NCBI GenBank assembly: GCA_010279815.1
Contig: QEOQ01000694.1
Span: forward strand, 396,234 to 460,233
Direction of reading: 5' to 3'
Source: Brachionus plicatilis
Taxonomy: Eukaryota; Rotifera; Eurotatoria; Ploima; Brachionidae
Length of the DNA: 64,000 nt
The notes below the pieces were generated by a model. It ran no database searches, had not been told where the DNA came from, and saw only the letters and a list, made by a program, of their open reading frames with translations. The first letter of the stretch is position 1, and every line of letters starts with the position of its first letter. This document shows positions 46,538-59,320 of this stretch, piece after piece. Made by a program: the position numbers and the translations under genes.

Positions 46538-49500
46538 TTAATTTACTGAGCTTGTATATAAACTTGGTTGTATAAAGTAGTCGGGAGTACCATAAAACTT
46601 TTCAAATTTTTCCATAAAATTTTTCGATTCATGTATTTGTAAATCTTCAATTACTTTGGGCTCAAAATTTGCCACTTTATCACTTAAATTGTTCAAAGTA
46701 GGTTTTTTGGATTTAAAAGATTGTTTAAAATAACTTTGATCATTAAAATTAACCAGTTCATTTTGGTATATATCTTCATTATTTTTCATCAATGAATCCC
46801 TTGAACTCGGAGTATTATTACTGCTGGTAGTTGCATACGATTGATTCAATTTTTGCACAACTCTCACCTCATCGGACACAATAAGCTGACTTTGGTATTT
46901 GTTAGTTCTATAATAATCATAGGACAAAAAGTCTTGGCTGTACACATTCAGTTCATTATTGAGCTCATCGCTGCAACTAGTGCCACTGGACTCGTTGATA
47001 CTCTCCGAATTCAAAATTTCCGGGCTACCAATCTGCATCAAAGGTTCACTATTGGCTGCTATTCTAAAATTGTCAACTGTGACCGGCTCTGTGGCCCCAC
47101 TTATTATTTCATCTTTGACCTTTTAAAAAATTTAATAAAATTATGGCCTAAAATTTTTCTAAAGTTAACTACTGTTAAATTTTCTTCAACTCGAGAGTTG
47201 TGTTCCTTATTCAAATTAAATTTGACAGCGTTGATCATTTGTGTCATACAATTTACCAAAGTGGACGAGTTTGCTTCGCCATTTTCTTGATTATTGTTGA
47301 CTTTTTTGAACATTATAATGGTTATAAAACCGGCAACAAAAAGCATAAAAAACAAAACTGATAGCAAAATTATCAATAGAACACTATTAGACACAATGTT
47401 AAAAAAGTTGTTGTATTTTCCTTTTTCCATTTTGTACAAATCGGTGCTGAATGTGGACTTGTCTTGACTTTTGAGCTGGTTTTGAATAATCATCTGGACC
47501 TCGGAGGACAATTCAGAAAAATCGTAGTTCAAATAAAGAGTAAAATTGAGACTGGTGTACAGACATGGCGACCCGTTGTCCGCTACATTGATAAAAACAT
47601 CAACAATTGCTTTAAATTTGTCTAAATTTGAGTTGATTTTGGCCTTGGTTGTGTTTATGGTCACACTTCCACTGTTCGGATCAATGTCCAATAAGCCTGA
47701 TGAATCATGAATGTAAAATTTCAATTGTCCATTTAGTCCATAATCATTGTCTATGGCTTTTACATCAAGAACATGCAGTAGTTCTGTTTCAGTCGGCTCG
47801 AGTCTAAGGTTTAGGTGTCTTACTTTTTCATCAGGATACATCAAAATTGGTTTGTTGTCATTTTCGTCTTCAACTTCCACATAAAAAGTTCCTATTGAGC
47901 TCATGTTCGGATTTCCATTGTCAAACACTTCAATTTTTAAAGTGTAAAAGCTTTGTATCTCTCGGTCCAGAACAACCAAGTTTGACACCACTCCCGACTT
48001 GTATATGCCAAACACATTTCCATAAGTTTCACTATGCATTGCAAAATTTTTTTCACCATGTCCATCTCTATCCGACACAATCAATTGACCAACAAAACTA
48101 TCAATGGGAGAATTTTCTTTTATTTTAAAAGTTGAATTGTTATTTTTAAATAGAGGTGGATTATCATTCACATTTAGAATGTTAATTACTATATTGGTCA
48201 TATCAGAGTGACCATCAATGTCATAGGCAACCATTTGAAACTCTACCTTGGGGGTTATTTCGTAATCAAAGGGCCTAAATACGGCCAAGCTCGGATAATT
48301 GTTTAAACTTGTATTTAGCTTTATGTGTTTTTCTATTGAAAAATTTGACTTGAATTTAAAATTGAGCATAGAATTTTTGTCGCTTTTATCTATGTCAAAA
48401 ACTTCAATCTGAGGTCCGATCAAAAAATCTGTCATTTCATTTTCTTTAATTGTAAAAAAGTAGCTTTTGCTCAAAAAGTCCGGTTTATTGTCATTTAAGT
48501 CCAAGATTTTAACTCGTTGAAATAAAGTGACCAGAAACGACTTGCTATTATCCACACTGACCATTTTTTTGGTCATCAAACTGGTCTTGTCTGTGAACAG
48601 GTCAAAATTGTCCAAATCAAAGAGCAAAATTTTGAGTCTATAATTTTGTATCAACTCAGAATCAAATTGTTTTGTAGCTATTAGCTCAAATTCTCGCTCA
48701 GTCTTGTCCGATGGCCGTACACTGAACATGCTCACGTCTTCGCCAACACTAGTCGCCGACTGAATCAAAAATTTGTAATTACTCAAACTATCATGGTCAA
48801 AGACCCTTATTAGTCCCAGACTCATATTTACTGGGTTATTTTCGTACAGTTCCATCTGATTTTTGACATCTTTGTTGGTGAGACTGAACACAGTGTCATA
48901 ATCTTGTTCAAAATCGATTGATATTGAGTTAATTGAGTAGAAGTTGGCCTCTACAGACTCATTTAAATACTTTATTAACTTCATTTTAGCCGGGTTGTCA
49001 TTCACATCAATTACATTTATCCTAACTGAGCAAAATGCTGAATTCTTTAGCTTCAAGCCCGAGTCAGTCACTTTTACTTTGAATTCAATAAAATGATTTT
49101 TTTCATAATCTAATGGTGACTTGACACTTAACCAGCCATTTTGGTCAACTTCAAAAAACTCAGCCTCTTCCCGGCCTTGGTCTATTTTGTACACAAGCTT
49201 CGAGTTCAGTCCCGAATCCAAATCACTTGCTGTTATTTGAATCAAATGTTTAACTTTTAAATTTTCTTTAATATTCTCAATAAAAAGACTCTTGTCACAT
49301 ATAGGCCTATTATCATTTTCATCAACCACATTTATGACCAGCTTTTTCCAGCTTTTTTTCCTCTCTGGATACCCATTATCTCTAGCGAACAAAAATAGAT
49401 CAAATTTTTTCTCAACCTCATAGTCCAAATGAGACTTAAGAGTCAAATAGAGATCTTTTTTTGATTCATCAACTCGGCTTATTTCGATTAGATTAGACAA

Positions 49501-50190
49501 TTTGTCATGTCCTGCATTCCGCTCTGATATGTAGTAGGAAACTTGGTTATAGTGAGCATCTGAGTCGAAGGCCAGTGAATTTGGAAGAACAAATTTGTCG
49601 CCTATCTGAGCAGACTCCGAAATGTTGAGAGTGAAATAATTTAAATTTGAATAGAACTGAGGTGCAAAGTCATTCGAGTCTTCTATGAACAATCGAATGG
49701 TCTGGCCATTTATTTTGCTCTCAGTTTGGTAAATAATATTCAGACTAAAAATACAAGAATAACATCCACAGTATTCGTTTTCGCGGCACAGATACTCTAG
49801 AATAGGCCGGTCCGGTACTTTTATGTGGATAGATCCATTGCGTGAGTTGACCCAAAATATGGGTTCCGCTTGGGAACTTGATGTGTACATTTGGGAAGTT
49901 GACGTGTTGATTTTTGTCGAAAGGAGACTTGATGGTATTTGCTGAGCCGAATAATAGACAAGGCTATAATCCAGTATTTTTGTCTGCTTGCTTATCAGGT
50001 TCTTCATTATAAGAACACTAGGTATGCTGCCCACAATCGAGTTGTACGGCACTCGGTCCCGAATGACCAAGTCGTACAGTGATGAATTCTTGCGCGGATC
50101 CTGGATTGAATTTGAAACTTTTTTCTTGGACAAGTCCTGCGGAGTCACGCTCAAAATTAGACCACTAATTAGTAGAATAAAAATGAACAT
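46538..50190 (-). CDS. Protocadherin-type adhesion receptor
   Basis: Two exons, 50190-47173 and 47119-46538, with a 53-nt phase-0 intron; 1199 residues. The start is the ATG at 50190, giving the signal peptide MFIFILLISGLILSVTP; the frame stays open slightly upstream but without ATG. Six cadherin linker motifs are visible near residues 170 (EDSNDFAP), 290 (DENDNRP), 395 (DVNDNP), 564 (DLNDNKP), 673 (NVNDNPP) and 775 (DENDNKP), with DxD and LDYE/LDRE calcium ligands between them. This indicates six to seven extracellular repeats. A membrane helix lies at about 936-960. The tail of about 230 residues is Ser/Asn-rich without a catenin-binding site that I recognise. It should mediate calcium-dependent cell adhesion, possibly neural. 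An acceptor-like poly-T-AG sits one base before the ATG. Confidence 0.92.
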
Positions 50191-50217
50191 TCTAAAAAAA
50201 ATTAAATTTATTTCCAA

Positions 50218-51280
50218 ATTGGATGTAAATGAGAAATTTATGAAAAATATTTCAAGTATTTTATTAAACTAAAGCTTGTTAAGGCACGGAAGTGGACGCA
50301 TTATTTAATTGTTGGTTGTACAATTAGATATTTTGTTCAAACAAAGTAGACACCTTAATTACAATTTTTTTTCTTTTTTATTTTTTTTTAATTTTGAATA
50401 AATATTGACTGTGAAAAGATAAAGATAAAAAAATAAAAAATGCAAGGTGAATTACATTTAATTTAGCATTTCCGTATTAAATAAACAAATGGTTCTATTA
50501 TTGGTTTGTTTGAATAGGCTTTTTTTTTTAGATCGAAGGCGTCTTCTTTATTTGATAATAAATATTAGACTAATTTAGTGAATTGACTGTGCATAGTGGT
50601 CGAAGGTGCCGAGCAGCACCCTGGACCATAATTATTTTGTCATCAAAAGATAATATTTATGGTAAGTGGACTTAAAATTTCTGTTAAAAAAGCGGAATCT
50701 CATAATCTTAAAACAAAATGATGGATTAATTCGATTTAATCTATTTGTCCAAAGACCTAAAGCCTAAATGCTTATGCAACAAGTCAATTCTAAAAGGACA
50801 TTTAAGCTATTCAAACAAAACCAACCATCTAATATCTTCTAATTAAGCTCATCATTACTTTAATTATTATTTTTTTAATAAAAAGATTATTTCATTCGAA
50901 AGAATAAATTTAATCTTTTATAAAAATTTGAACATGGATTAGCGTTAGGTTTAACTATTTTAAATGAGAAAAGTTTAAATGGACACGAGGTAAATAGAAT
51001 TGATTTTTACTGATCAATACAATTTCAAGTGGTGGAGGTGTTAATTTAAATCAGAAAACTTGAAAGTTAAATAAGTGTGCAAATCTATTTATAATAACAA
51101 AAGCGTGAATGATTTGAGAGTCAAGTGGAATTTTTTTATTAGAAAAAAAAAAAAACAAAAATTTTGATTAGTTTTTTTATTAATTAAAAATTAGATAAAG
51201 AATTTTAACAAGTTGTTTTTTAAGACCAGAATATTGAGGTTGTAATGTCAGACAGAATTTTTGTTCGAATTCTTCGCCGA
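50218..51280. other. Upstream region of the protocadherin
   Basis: No gene was seen. It contains the 5' flank of the protocadherin and the 3' flank of the small gene at 51281. A slightly less AT-rich patch near 50580-50640 (GTGGTCGAAGGTGCCGAGC) may be regulatory. Confidence 0.4.
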
Positions 51281-51589
51281 TCACTTATTTTCAGATTGCT
51301 CAATTTCTTTCAGTTGATCGATGAGCGCTTGGATCGGATCCTTTGGCTTTGTGAGAACTAAATTCGCTGTTAAATGCTTAACAGTCAACTTTAGAATGAT
51401 TTTTTTTTAATTATTTAAATTTACTTTAAAAAGTTCAAAGACATCTGTTTTGCACATGTATTTGTTTGCTTCGACCAGAGGGTCTTTATGCATTCGGTCT
51501 CCGAGGTTAATGTTGCCCAAGTTTTCCATTTTGGTGGACACATTTTGTTCAATTCTTTGAGCCTCTTCGGTTACTTGATTTTCATTCAT
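51281..51589 (-). CDS. Small RIIa/DPY30-like dimerisation-docking protein
   Basis: Two exons, 51589-51425 and 51376-51281, with a 48-nt intron; 86 residues. A second in-frame acceptor at 51388 would add four residues. The first 30 residues are polar. Residues 38-80 (EANKYMCKTDVFELFKHLTANLVLTKPKDPIQALIDQLKEI) match the two-helix fold shared by the PKA RIIa docking domain, DPY30, EFCAB10, TEX55 and the N-terminus of adenylate kinase 5: an ELF..LT..L...KP.DPI..L...L pattern. Such domains dimerise and anchor proteins to A-kinase-anchor-like helices, often in cilia. The exact orthologue is uncertain. The intron falls within the motif and the split reading frame agrees with the family, which supports the model. 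Confidence 0.65.
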
Positions 51590-53337
51590 TTATTTCCAAT
51601 TTTCTCTAAGTGCGTTAATTTCTTATTTATTTTCTTTGAAAAATTCGAAAATAATCAAAAATTTCTATGACAACTATGTTTAGATTAGCTTTATTTAATT
51701 TAAAGATTGACTTTAATGGATTTTTTTGTAGAAAGTTTTATCTAGGTAATATTTAAACGACGCCATTCACCTGCCAGGAAGCCTTTTTTCCAAGAAAAAT
51801 CAATACTTAATTTTTTAAAAAGTGTTTTAAAGGATTTGAAAATTTTTGCAACTTTTTTTTTCAAGCTTCTAGCTCAATCTTTAAAATAATTTTTCATTAT
51901 GATAGTTGAATTATTTTTTTTTTTTCAATTGACTTTTTAAGGATTATATTCTTTTGGTATTAAAATTTATAATTTTTAAATAATTTAGATAAGTTTATGT
52001 AGATTAGTTTATCAATTAAAAATAGAATTTTTCAAAACTAACGCTTTTTCTTTTAAACTTAATCTTTTAATTAGGATCAAATTTATTTAAAAAGATAACA
52101 GCCAAGATAAAATATAAAAGTTAATTCAGAATTAAAGGTGAGAAATGTAAATTTCATTTTTATGTTATAAGTTTATTTAATGCTTTAATTTTTTGTCTTA
52201 TTTATTTACTTTATTTTATTATCTAAAAAAAAATAATTATTGAACTTTGAATTTAATAGAATTTCAATATTGCCTTAGGAAACCAACTGTTCCGATTAGC
52301 ATTTTTTTCAACCCAAATCCACAAATAAAATAATACTTTTTAATTTTACTTTTATTTTTAATAAGAATAAAAAAAATAAAAATAAAGATTATAAAATTAG
52401 TAATAAAAATAAGCGAAATCGATGTTTTGTTTAGATTTTTTGACTCTCGAAAATATAAAAAAATAAACCAAAATACAAAAAATACAAGAATCAAAAATGA
52501 AAATTATTTTTTTCTAGATTATCAAATTTTTATAAAAACATGGAAAAAAATTAAGCAAAAAAAGGCTCAAATAACTAATTCTTTTTTGGTTTACCCTTAT
52601 TTTTGCTGGTTGGCTAATTTCATTTTAAGTAAACATCTCTGTAATTTAGTGAAATCTTGGTTAGTTTGAATTGTGTTCAGTGTAATTTCATTCAAGAAGT
52701 GCTACTGGTTTTAGCCTACAGGACACCGCTCTGATATGTTTAAGTACCAAAAACCACTTAAAAGCCACTTATTTTTATCAATTTTAATCTTGGAATTATC
52801 TCTTTTAAATAAGGTTATTTCAAATGATACCCAAAATAAATTTTTTATGATGCCACAATAATTTTGGTTCTCTTGTTTTATCAATTCATTAAAATTTATT
52901 TTCGAAGTGGTTAGATAAAATAAAGAAACTAGACAGTTTAATATTGATAATTTTTTTTTTCTAGAATATTCCGCTTAAGAGCAATCGGAAAGTCTTCGAG
53001 TTTTACAGCAAGTTGTGTGAAAATGTTTTTAATGTTTTTAATGATTAAGATTTTTATATCTAAAAAATTGATCAACTATTTTAATTTTGAAATTTTGCAC
53101 AAACTTTCCAGACGATTCATTCTTTTTTTAATGAAATTGTTGATTCTAGTGCGTTATTGTGACTTGGTATTCCTGGAACAACACCTTAATTTGTGATAGC
53201 TGATTCATAAAAATTAAGTTAAGTATTGAATTTACTTCCGAAATAAAATTTTCTTCATTTTAGTGTATTTTTTAATTTAAAAAAAGGGTGTGGCAATTTT
53301 TATTATTGAAAAAAAAGTCAATAAAAACACTTTTTTC
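51590..53337. other. AT-rich spacer, nothing recognised
   Basis: Open stretches on both strands near 52264-52669 overlap each other, are Lys/Phe/Ile-rich and look like chance frames. No RNA genes or complete repeats were seen. Confidence 0.5.
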
Positions 53338-53432
53338 ACTTGAATCGTATGAAATCAAAGGGTAAGTTTTTTTTATTTTGGAAAAAAATGTGGGTTCTTC
53401 AAGTTATCCCTAAGACTACATACGATTCAAGT
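53338..53432. repeat. Inverted repeat with 14-bp perfect arms
   Basis: ACTTGAATCGTATG and CATACGATTCAAGT are separated by 67 nt. Weaker complementarity continues outward. It may be a small MITE or a hairpin RNA. Confidence 0.5.
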
Positions 53433-53970
53433 TAAATTAAGTGTATATTCTACGCTCTTTCTGAATAAATGTGATTTAAAAAATATTTCAATTTTATCAT
53501 TGAATACCTGGGTCTGAAAGAACTAAAATTTTTTAAAAATGTTATTATCTTTAGACTCCTGATATAAAATTTTTTTTTCGAGTCTCTCAAAAATAAAATG
53601 ATAATTGGTGCTTTAAAGGACTTTGTTTACGAATTTCAACCCAAAAATTAGACATTTAGATAGAACTTATGTTTTTTAATAATTAACCATATAAAAAAAT
53701 GCAAAATGAATGAAATTTGTCTTTTTTAAAAAATATCAATTTATGACGAATTATCATTATGCTGCCTCTAAATGTAAGATTAGTTTAGATTAGTTAACAT
53801 TTTTTTAGAATTCAATTTTTATTTTTGATTCTTTATTATTGTTGATCAGTTAATTTCTTCAAGTCATTCTTTATTTCTAGCAAAAAATGAATCCTTCCAT
53901 AGTCTTTTGGTCTTAGCCTGTCCACACAGCTTCTCAAGTTTATACCATTTGACATGAATAAAAATTACTC

Positions 53971-54311
53971 GGCATTGTGAAATTTGGTACAAAAAACAAA
54001 AACAAAATATTAAAAATTCCAAAGCTTAAGTTCTGAAGGACCAAAACATATTCTGTAAATTGTAGCAGCTGATACATCCTTTGTACCGCCAATAAACTGA
54101 TTCTGCAAAGCTCTGCAATAAATCTGCAAAACTCAGAAAATGTAAATTTGGGATACTACATTATATTAAAAATCCATTTCAAATTTAATGTGGTGGTACA
54201 AAGAATTTATCAGTCGCTACAATTTACAGAACATGTTTTGTTCCTTCAGAACTTACGCTTTGGCACTTTTTATATTTTGTTTTTGATTTTTGTACCAAAT
54301 TTCACAATGCC
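53971..54311. repeat. Palindromic MITE, MULE-like (copy 5)
   Basis: The ends read GGCATTGTGAAATTTGGTAC and, inverted, the same 20 bp. A perfect 9-bp duplication AAATTACTC flanks it (53962-53970 and 54312-54320). The interior is partly self-complementary (TTCTGTAAATTGTAGC / GCTACAATTTACAGAA). This is the best preserved member of the family in the window and probably the most recent. Confidence 0.9.
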
Positions 54312-54900
54312 AAATTACTCAATAAAAATAACCGAATTTTTGTTTTCGACGTAAAATTAGTTTTTTTTTTTAATTTAAAGATTCTAAGAGATAAATTTTT
54401 AATTTTAATTGACAGAAAAATTTATTAAATAAATAAAATTCAGATCAGTAGACTTTTAAGCGCCAAAATATTCATCTGTTTAATTTTTAAAAATCTAATA
54501 GTCAAAAAATTAATAATATAATTTTTTAATAAAATAATTTTAAATTAAGAAAATTTTACCCAAGCAAAATTTCATTAGATTTAAAAGCAGGAATTTTTAA
54601 TTTTCTATAAGGATAAAACAATTAAACTCTTGATGTTCCCATTTTATTTTAAATAGGACATTTATGTAAGAATTAATTTAATTCATTAAACAATTTAAAA
54701 ATTTAGGACAATTTATTTTTTTAATTTTTTGTTTATACAAATCACTTTGACTCAATTCTTTTCATCTTTTTCGATCACGTGGTTTTTTATTTAATTTTCT
54801 ATTTTTGGCTCGTCATAATTAAGAGCTACTATTTTCAATTTAAAAAAGATTGAGCAATTTAAATAAAAATTTGTACTTTAATCAAAAAAAACTAGTTTCG

Positions 54901-54910
54901 TATATAAATA
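54901..54910 (+). promoter_or_regulatory. TATA box of the two-RRM gene
   Basis: TATATAAATA lies 30 bp before the ATG at 54940 and is followed by a purine patch. With the usual 30-bp spacing, transcription would start within about 10 nt of the ATG, giving a very short leader. No comparable box was seen for the other genes. Confidence 0.55.
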
Positions 54911-54939
54911 GAAGAGGATTTTGACTAAGTAAATAAAAT

Positions 54940-55911
54940 ATGTGGAATAATTTTTTTCAAAATTCAGCTTTCTCTTCAAACATTTCTAACCAAATAAGAG
55001 TTGAGCCAAATTCTATTTCAATGATTTCTCAGAGTCAATATTCACCTGATTATCCGAGCCATTCGTTAAATGTCCCAAACGATTCTAAGTACGCATCTTT
55101 TAGTTCACAATCTAAAAAAATAACACAGGCTCCCGGAAAAAAAAAGAAATTCATGTCTGATATGAAAAATAAAATTTTTATCGCCAATTTAAACTATGAA
55201 ACAACTGAACAGGAACTGAACGATTATTTTTCTAAATTCGGTAATTTGACAGAGGTGACTGTGATTAAAAACCGTGAGACTAAACGTCCCAGAGGTTTTG
55301 GTTTTTTAAAATACTCTGAATCGTTTATGGTCGATGAAGTAATGAAAAATCGTCCACATACTCTTGCAAATAGACAGCTAGATGTTAAAAGAATGACGCC
55401 TAGAAAATACCAAAATGAAAAAAATTCTGATTCTGAAAAAATATACATCTCCGGATTTGGAAGTGATTTAAGCGAGCAGGACCTAAGGAATTATTTTGAA
55501 AAATATGGAAAAATCTTAAATGTAAATATCAAGCCTCCTAGAGTTGGCATGACCATGTTTTACGGATTCATAACTTTTGAAGACTATGATTCAGTTGACA
55601 AAATTATTTTGGACAATAAACATGTCATTAAAGGCTTTACTTTGGGTATTCAAAAATCTTTAAAAAAAGACAAAGAAAACATGGAAAAAAATAAAATAAA
55701 ATCACAAAAAACTTTAGATAAACAATTTCGTTTTCAACCATATAAATACAACAATTTTAGATTAAAAAATAAAAATGTATATGGTTCGTACCAAACATCG
55801 TCGGATACAGAAAAAACAAATTTTTTTGATTTATTAAATAAAGCAATCGAACAAGGCTACACAATTAATCAAAATCAATCTAATTTTGGACCAGGAAAAA
55901 AAAACTTATAA
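54940..55911 (+). CDS. Intronless two-RRM RNA-binding protein, hnRNP A/B-like
   Basis: One exon, 323 residues. RRM1 (about 78-152) has RNP2 IFIANL and RNP1 RGFGFLKY. RRM2 (about 167-241) has RNP2 IYISGF and RNP1 MFYGFITF. The close tandem pairing and short basic linker (MTPRKYQNEKN) recall the hnRNP A/B, DAZAP1 and Musashi group, which bind single-stranded RNA to control splicing, stability or translation. The N-terminus is Ser/Asn-rich. The C-terminus has Lys-rich and Asn/Gln/Tyr-rich stretches instead of a Gly-rich domain. Multi-exon genes dominate this window, so a single exon suggests a retrogene, possibly germline-expressed. It ends 98 bp before the end of the convergent MVP gene. Confidence 0.8.
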   Translation: MWNNFFQNSAFSSNISNQIRVEPNSISMISQSQYSPDYPSHSLNVPNDSKYASFSSQSKKITQAPGKKKKFMSDMKNKIFIANLNYETTEQELNDYFSKFGNLTEVTVIKNRETKRPRGFGFLKYSESFMVDEVMKNRPHTLANRQLDVKRMTPRKYQNEKNSDSEKIYISGFGSDLSEQDLRNYFEKYGKILNVNIKPPRVGMTMFYGFITFEDYDSVDKIILDNKHVIKGFTLGIQKSLKKDKENMEKNKIKSQKTLDKQFRFQPYKYNNFRLKNKNVYGSYQTSSDTEKTNFFDLLNKAIEQGYTINQNQSNFGPGKKNL

Positions 55912-56008
55912 AATTATAGTCACAGACCTAGCTAATTTATTCAAATTAATTAAGATTAGCTAATTTTTAAACTAATAAAATGCCAAAAAAAAAAGAAATA
56001 ACTTTTAT

Positions 56009-59000
56009 TTAATCTACATCATCTTCTGGATTTTTTCTCTGTTTTTTTGGAGAAAAATTTCCAATCAATCCATTGGCAGTGTTGAACAGATTGATTGGAT
56101 TGGATCCATCTGTGATCAGAGTTGATTGAAGTCCAAGAGCCTGCAACATTTTAACTTGTAGATCTGGGCCAGCTGTGGCCATGTCTCTGAGAGTTTGGGC
56201 ACCAATGGCATCGACCATTTTTTTAAATTTGGTCACTTCAACTTCACACATTTGAGTTTGTTTGCTAATCTCTATTTCATTTTGTTCTCTAATGTAGCTT
56301 AATTCGGCATTTCTAGCCTGAGTGAGTCTTTCGAGCTCAGATTGAGCCTCGATCTTGACAGCATCGGCTTTGAGTCTGGCTTGCTCAACAGCAGCTTCTC
56401 CTTCTATTTTCTGGGACTCTGCTCTTGACTGGGCTTCAGCTTTGGCTTGTCCAGTGCTTTCAACAGCAGCCGATAAAGCTTGCAATTCCAACAAGGCTCT
56501 TCTGGCTTTTTCGGCCTCTGCTTCGTCCAAAATTTTTTGTCTTTCCAACTTTCCTCTTGCTTCTTGTTCAGCTCTCTCGGCTTCATGCTTAGCCGTGGCT
56601 TCTTGTGAATTGGTGGTAATTTCTATGGCCAATTGCACTGATTTTTGCAGTGAATCTCTGGTGCGTTGATCGACTGGCTCCACAGCTTGGATATCAATGC
56701 TGGTAATTATCAAATTATTTTGTTCGAAAATAAATTCTTTTCTAATCTTTTTATTTTCGTCCACACCGAAAACACTTTCTCTAATTATTCTTGCTGAATT
56801 CTTTAATAAAAATTTATTTTAATTGAAAACAATTGTTTTGCTTAACTTAAAATAATAAAATTACTTTGTGAAAAAAGTCAAAGTTTTTCGAAGCAACCGC
56901 TCCACGAATTCGACTTGATATAGTTTTACAGGCATCACCGACAAAATCAGGAACCTTTGAAGATAATGTATTAATTAAATATTTTAAAATCTATCTTTAT
57001 TTATATAATTACATTAAATAATTTTGCTGCTTCATTTGGATCATTCATTTTTGAGGTATCAAAATGCCAGTTATAGGAAACGGTTAAGGAAAGTCTAGCA
57101 TGATCAGCGGTTTCAATTTGGAAAATATCTGGTTATAATATAATAATTTTAAAATAATTTTTTCATAAACACATTACAATATATTTCAATCATAGACAGG
57201 TTAAAAAAATCTATTATTTACTAAATATTATAAAAATTCTCCCTCATCAAAACTGAATTTAACATTTTTTAAGCCATTAAAATTTTTTGTCAAACAACTT
57301 AAAATAAACAATCAAAGTTAAATTATTTTACTTTTAATTTTAATTTATCTTCTATTGGTTTTTGTGTAGTTCAATACAAAAGTACAGAAAAAAATGATAA
57401 AAATTAAATAATTTTTTTCTAGAAGTTTGAGGTTATTTCTGTTAATGAATCATGGATGCATCATCACTTTGACAGTGGGTGATACTATGTATGTTGCACC
57501 ATGTTGCATTTACAGAACAAACTTAGAATTTTTTGAAAATAAATTAAAAATCATCTGTTGGATTAAAAATTTTAACAAAAATTTTATTGATCAATTCTCT
57601 TGTATGAAAGTTTATTCCAAGTCATGCAAATTAAATTAAATGAAAGTTGTTTAATTTAAAAAAAAAAGGTTCGCTGTCAAAAAATTGAAATACAGGAATA
57701 AAATAAATTCATACCTGTTGAAAAATCTGGTCCCAACAATAAACAAATTGATTTTATTTTATTTGGTATTTTCGGTTTACCGCCAGATAAACTAAGTTGC
57801 GTAAATTGTTCATCAGGTCGAAGCATTACGAGATTAGGACCAAATACAACTCTAAAAAATTAAATTACTGTCAAAAATTCTAATAAAATATAACAATACC
57901 TTGCTTTTTTCTCTTTGTAATCATACACTTGAACTGCGCCATTATGAGGAACCCGGAATGAAACAACTCTTGATTTGACACGATTTGGCAAAGGTTCTTT
58001 ATCTAATTTTTCAGTCAAAGCAGCTTCCAATAATGGATTTTTAACCAAGAGTTTTTCAATACTTGAATTTAGATCTTTCTCCCATAACTCTTCATCTTGA
58101 TTGAGCATGTAAGTCTGACCAACAATATCTCTAACTTTTCCACTTTTAATATCCCTAACATAAATACCTTCATTTTCGTCAAGCGGAATGGCTTTTCTTC
58201 GAGTTACAACTTCAACTTCAACTGGTGGAACATAATCAGTGGGACCTTTGATCATCCATCTGTCACCAGGCGATCTTTGCTGTTTATTTTCATCCTCGAA
58301 AGATTCAGTACACTTCAAAATCAGTCCTTCATCTTCGCCAAGAACATACACATCTTGGATTCCTTTTTCCAATTTTTCACCAGGCTGTAAAAAGAAGCTT
58401 TTTTCTCCCTTGATCAATCTCTTTTTGCCAAGTTGTGGCTTTCCATCCTGACCAATTGGATCAAGAATTACTGCATATTGGCGTGAGTTCAAAGTGGTCA
58501 CATCAACTACTCCGACCACTTGTTCATATACACTCGGAATATGGGTCTCGGTGTCCTCGAGTGTTATCAACCATTCTTCACCATTGAGTCTTTTTTTTCC
58601 AAAGTCATCAATAAATGTTCTTAATGACCTCATATGAAGAGCTTTCTTTTCGGTCAACACATATGCATCCACTACACTAACAACCTCTTCGTAAGCCCCA
58701 GGCAAGTAGGCACCAGTTTTTTTAACAACCCATTCTTCACCAGTTACTCTATCTTTGCCATTTCGGTCAGTGCATTCCTTTCTGGCTCTGAGTCTAATTG
58801 CTTGATTTGGCTTAATGGTTGTTGCTCGAATTTGTTCTTCTACAGAAACTTCTTTTCTTGGAATATAAGTACCTGGTCCTTCGAACAACCATTCGTCACC
58901 AGCGACACGTTTTTCTCCATTTTCTTCTTCAAAGTCAAGAATGGCTCTGAGTCTGAGAGCCGAGTTGGCTGGCAGAACTCTTAATGGAGTGATATTTTGT

Positions 59001-59320
59001 TTAAGAGTTTCACCCGGATAAAGTGGAAATGGTTCACGGGCAAATCGAATTTCAATATCAGAAAAAGCTAGTAAAACAGATTCATTTTTATCAAACATCA
59101 CATTGTTTTGTTCATCTCTGAGCACTGGGTTTTCCACAACACAATAATGATTTGGTGGAATTATGACCATTTTTTCTGGACCAAGGACAACTTTTTCATT
59201 GTCTTGTTTTACAAAAGTTTTTGGTCCTATTATTAGACGCGTCACATTTTTGTTTAGATCTAGCACATGAATAAAGTGATATGGTGGTATTCTAAAAACT
59301 GAATTGTTCTGGTTCGACAT
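56009..59320 (-). CDS. MVP: Major vault protein, copy 1 (five exons)
   Basis: Exons 59320-57900, 57851-57715, 57128-57013, 56954-56865 and 56800-56009 encode 851 residues (human 893). MVP forms the barrel shell of the cytoplasmic vault ribonucleoprotein. The N-terminal half is a series of about 55-residue vault repeats (for example [36 protein letters not shown] blocks). A band-7-like shoulder follows ([20 protein letters not shown]). Next come the cap helix, an Ala/Glu-rich coiled coil rich in [16 protein letters not shown] repeats, and the C-terminal cap ring. Introns are 48, 586, 58 and 64 nt and all fall in the middle third. The first 3' and the first 5' parts are almost identical in DNA to copy 2, but the intron-bearing middle is diverged. 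Confidence 0.95.

Noticed and set aside
57427..57639. Open frame inside the second MVP intron
   Set aside because: Low-complexity, no motifs, and located in a GT-AG intron supported by the copy 2 protein.
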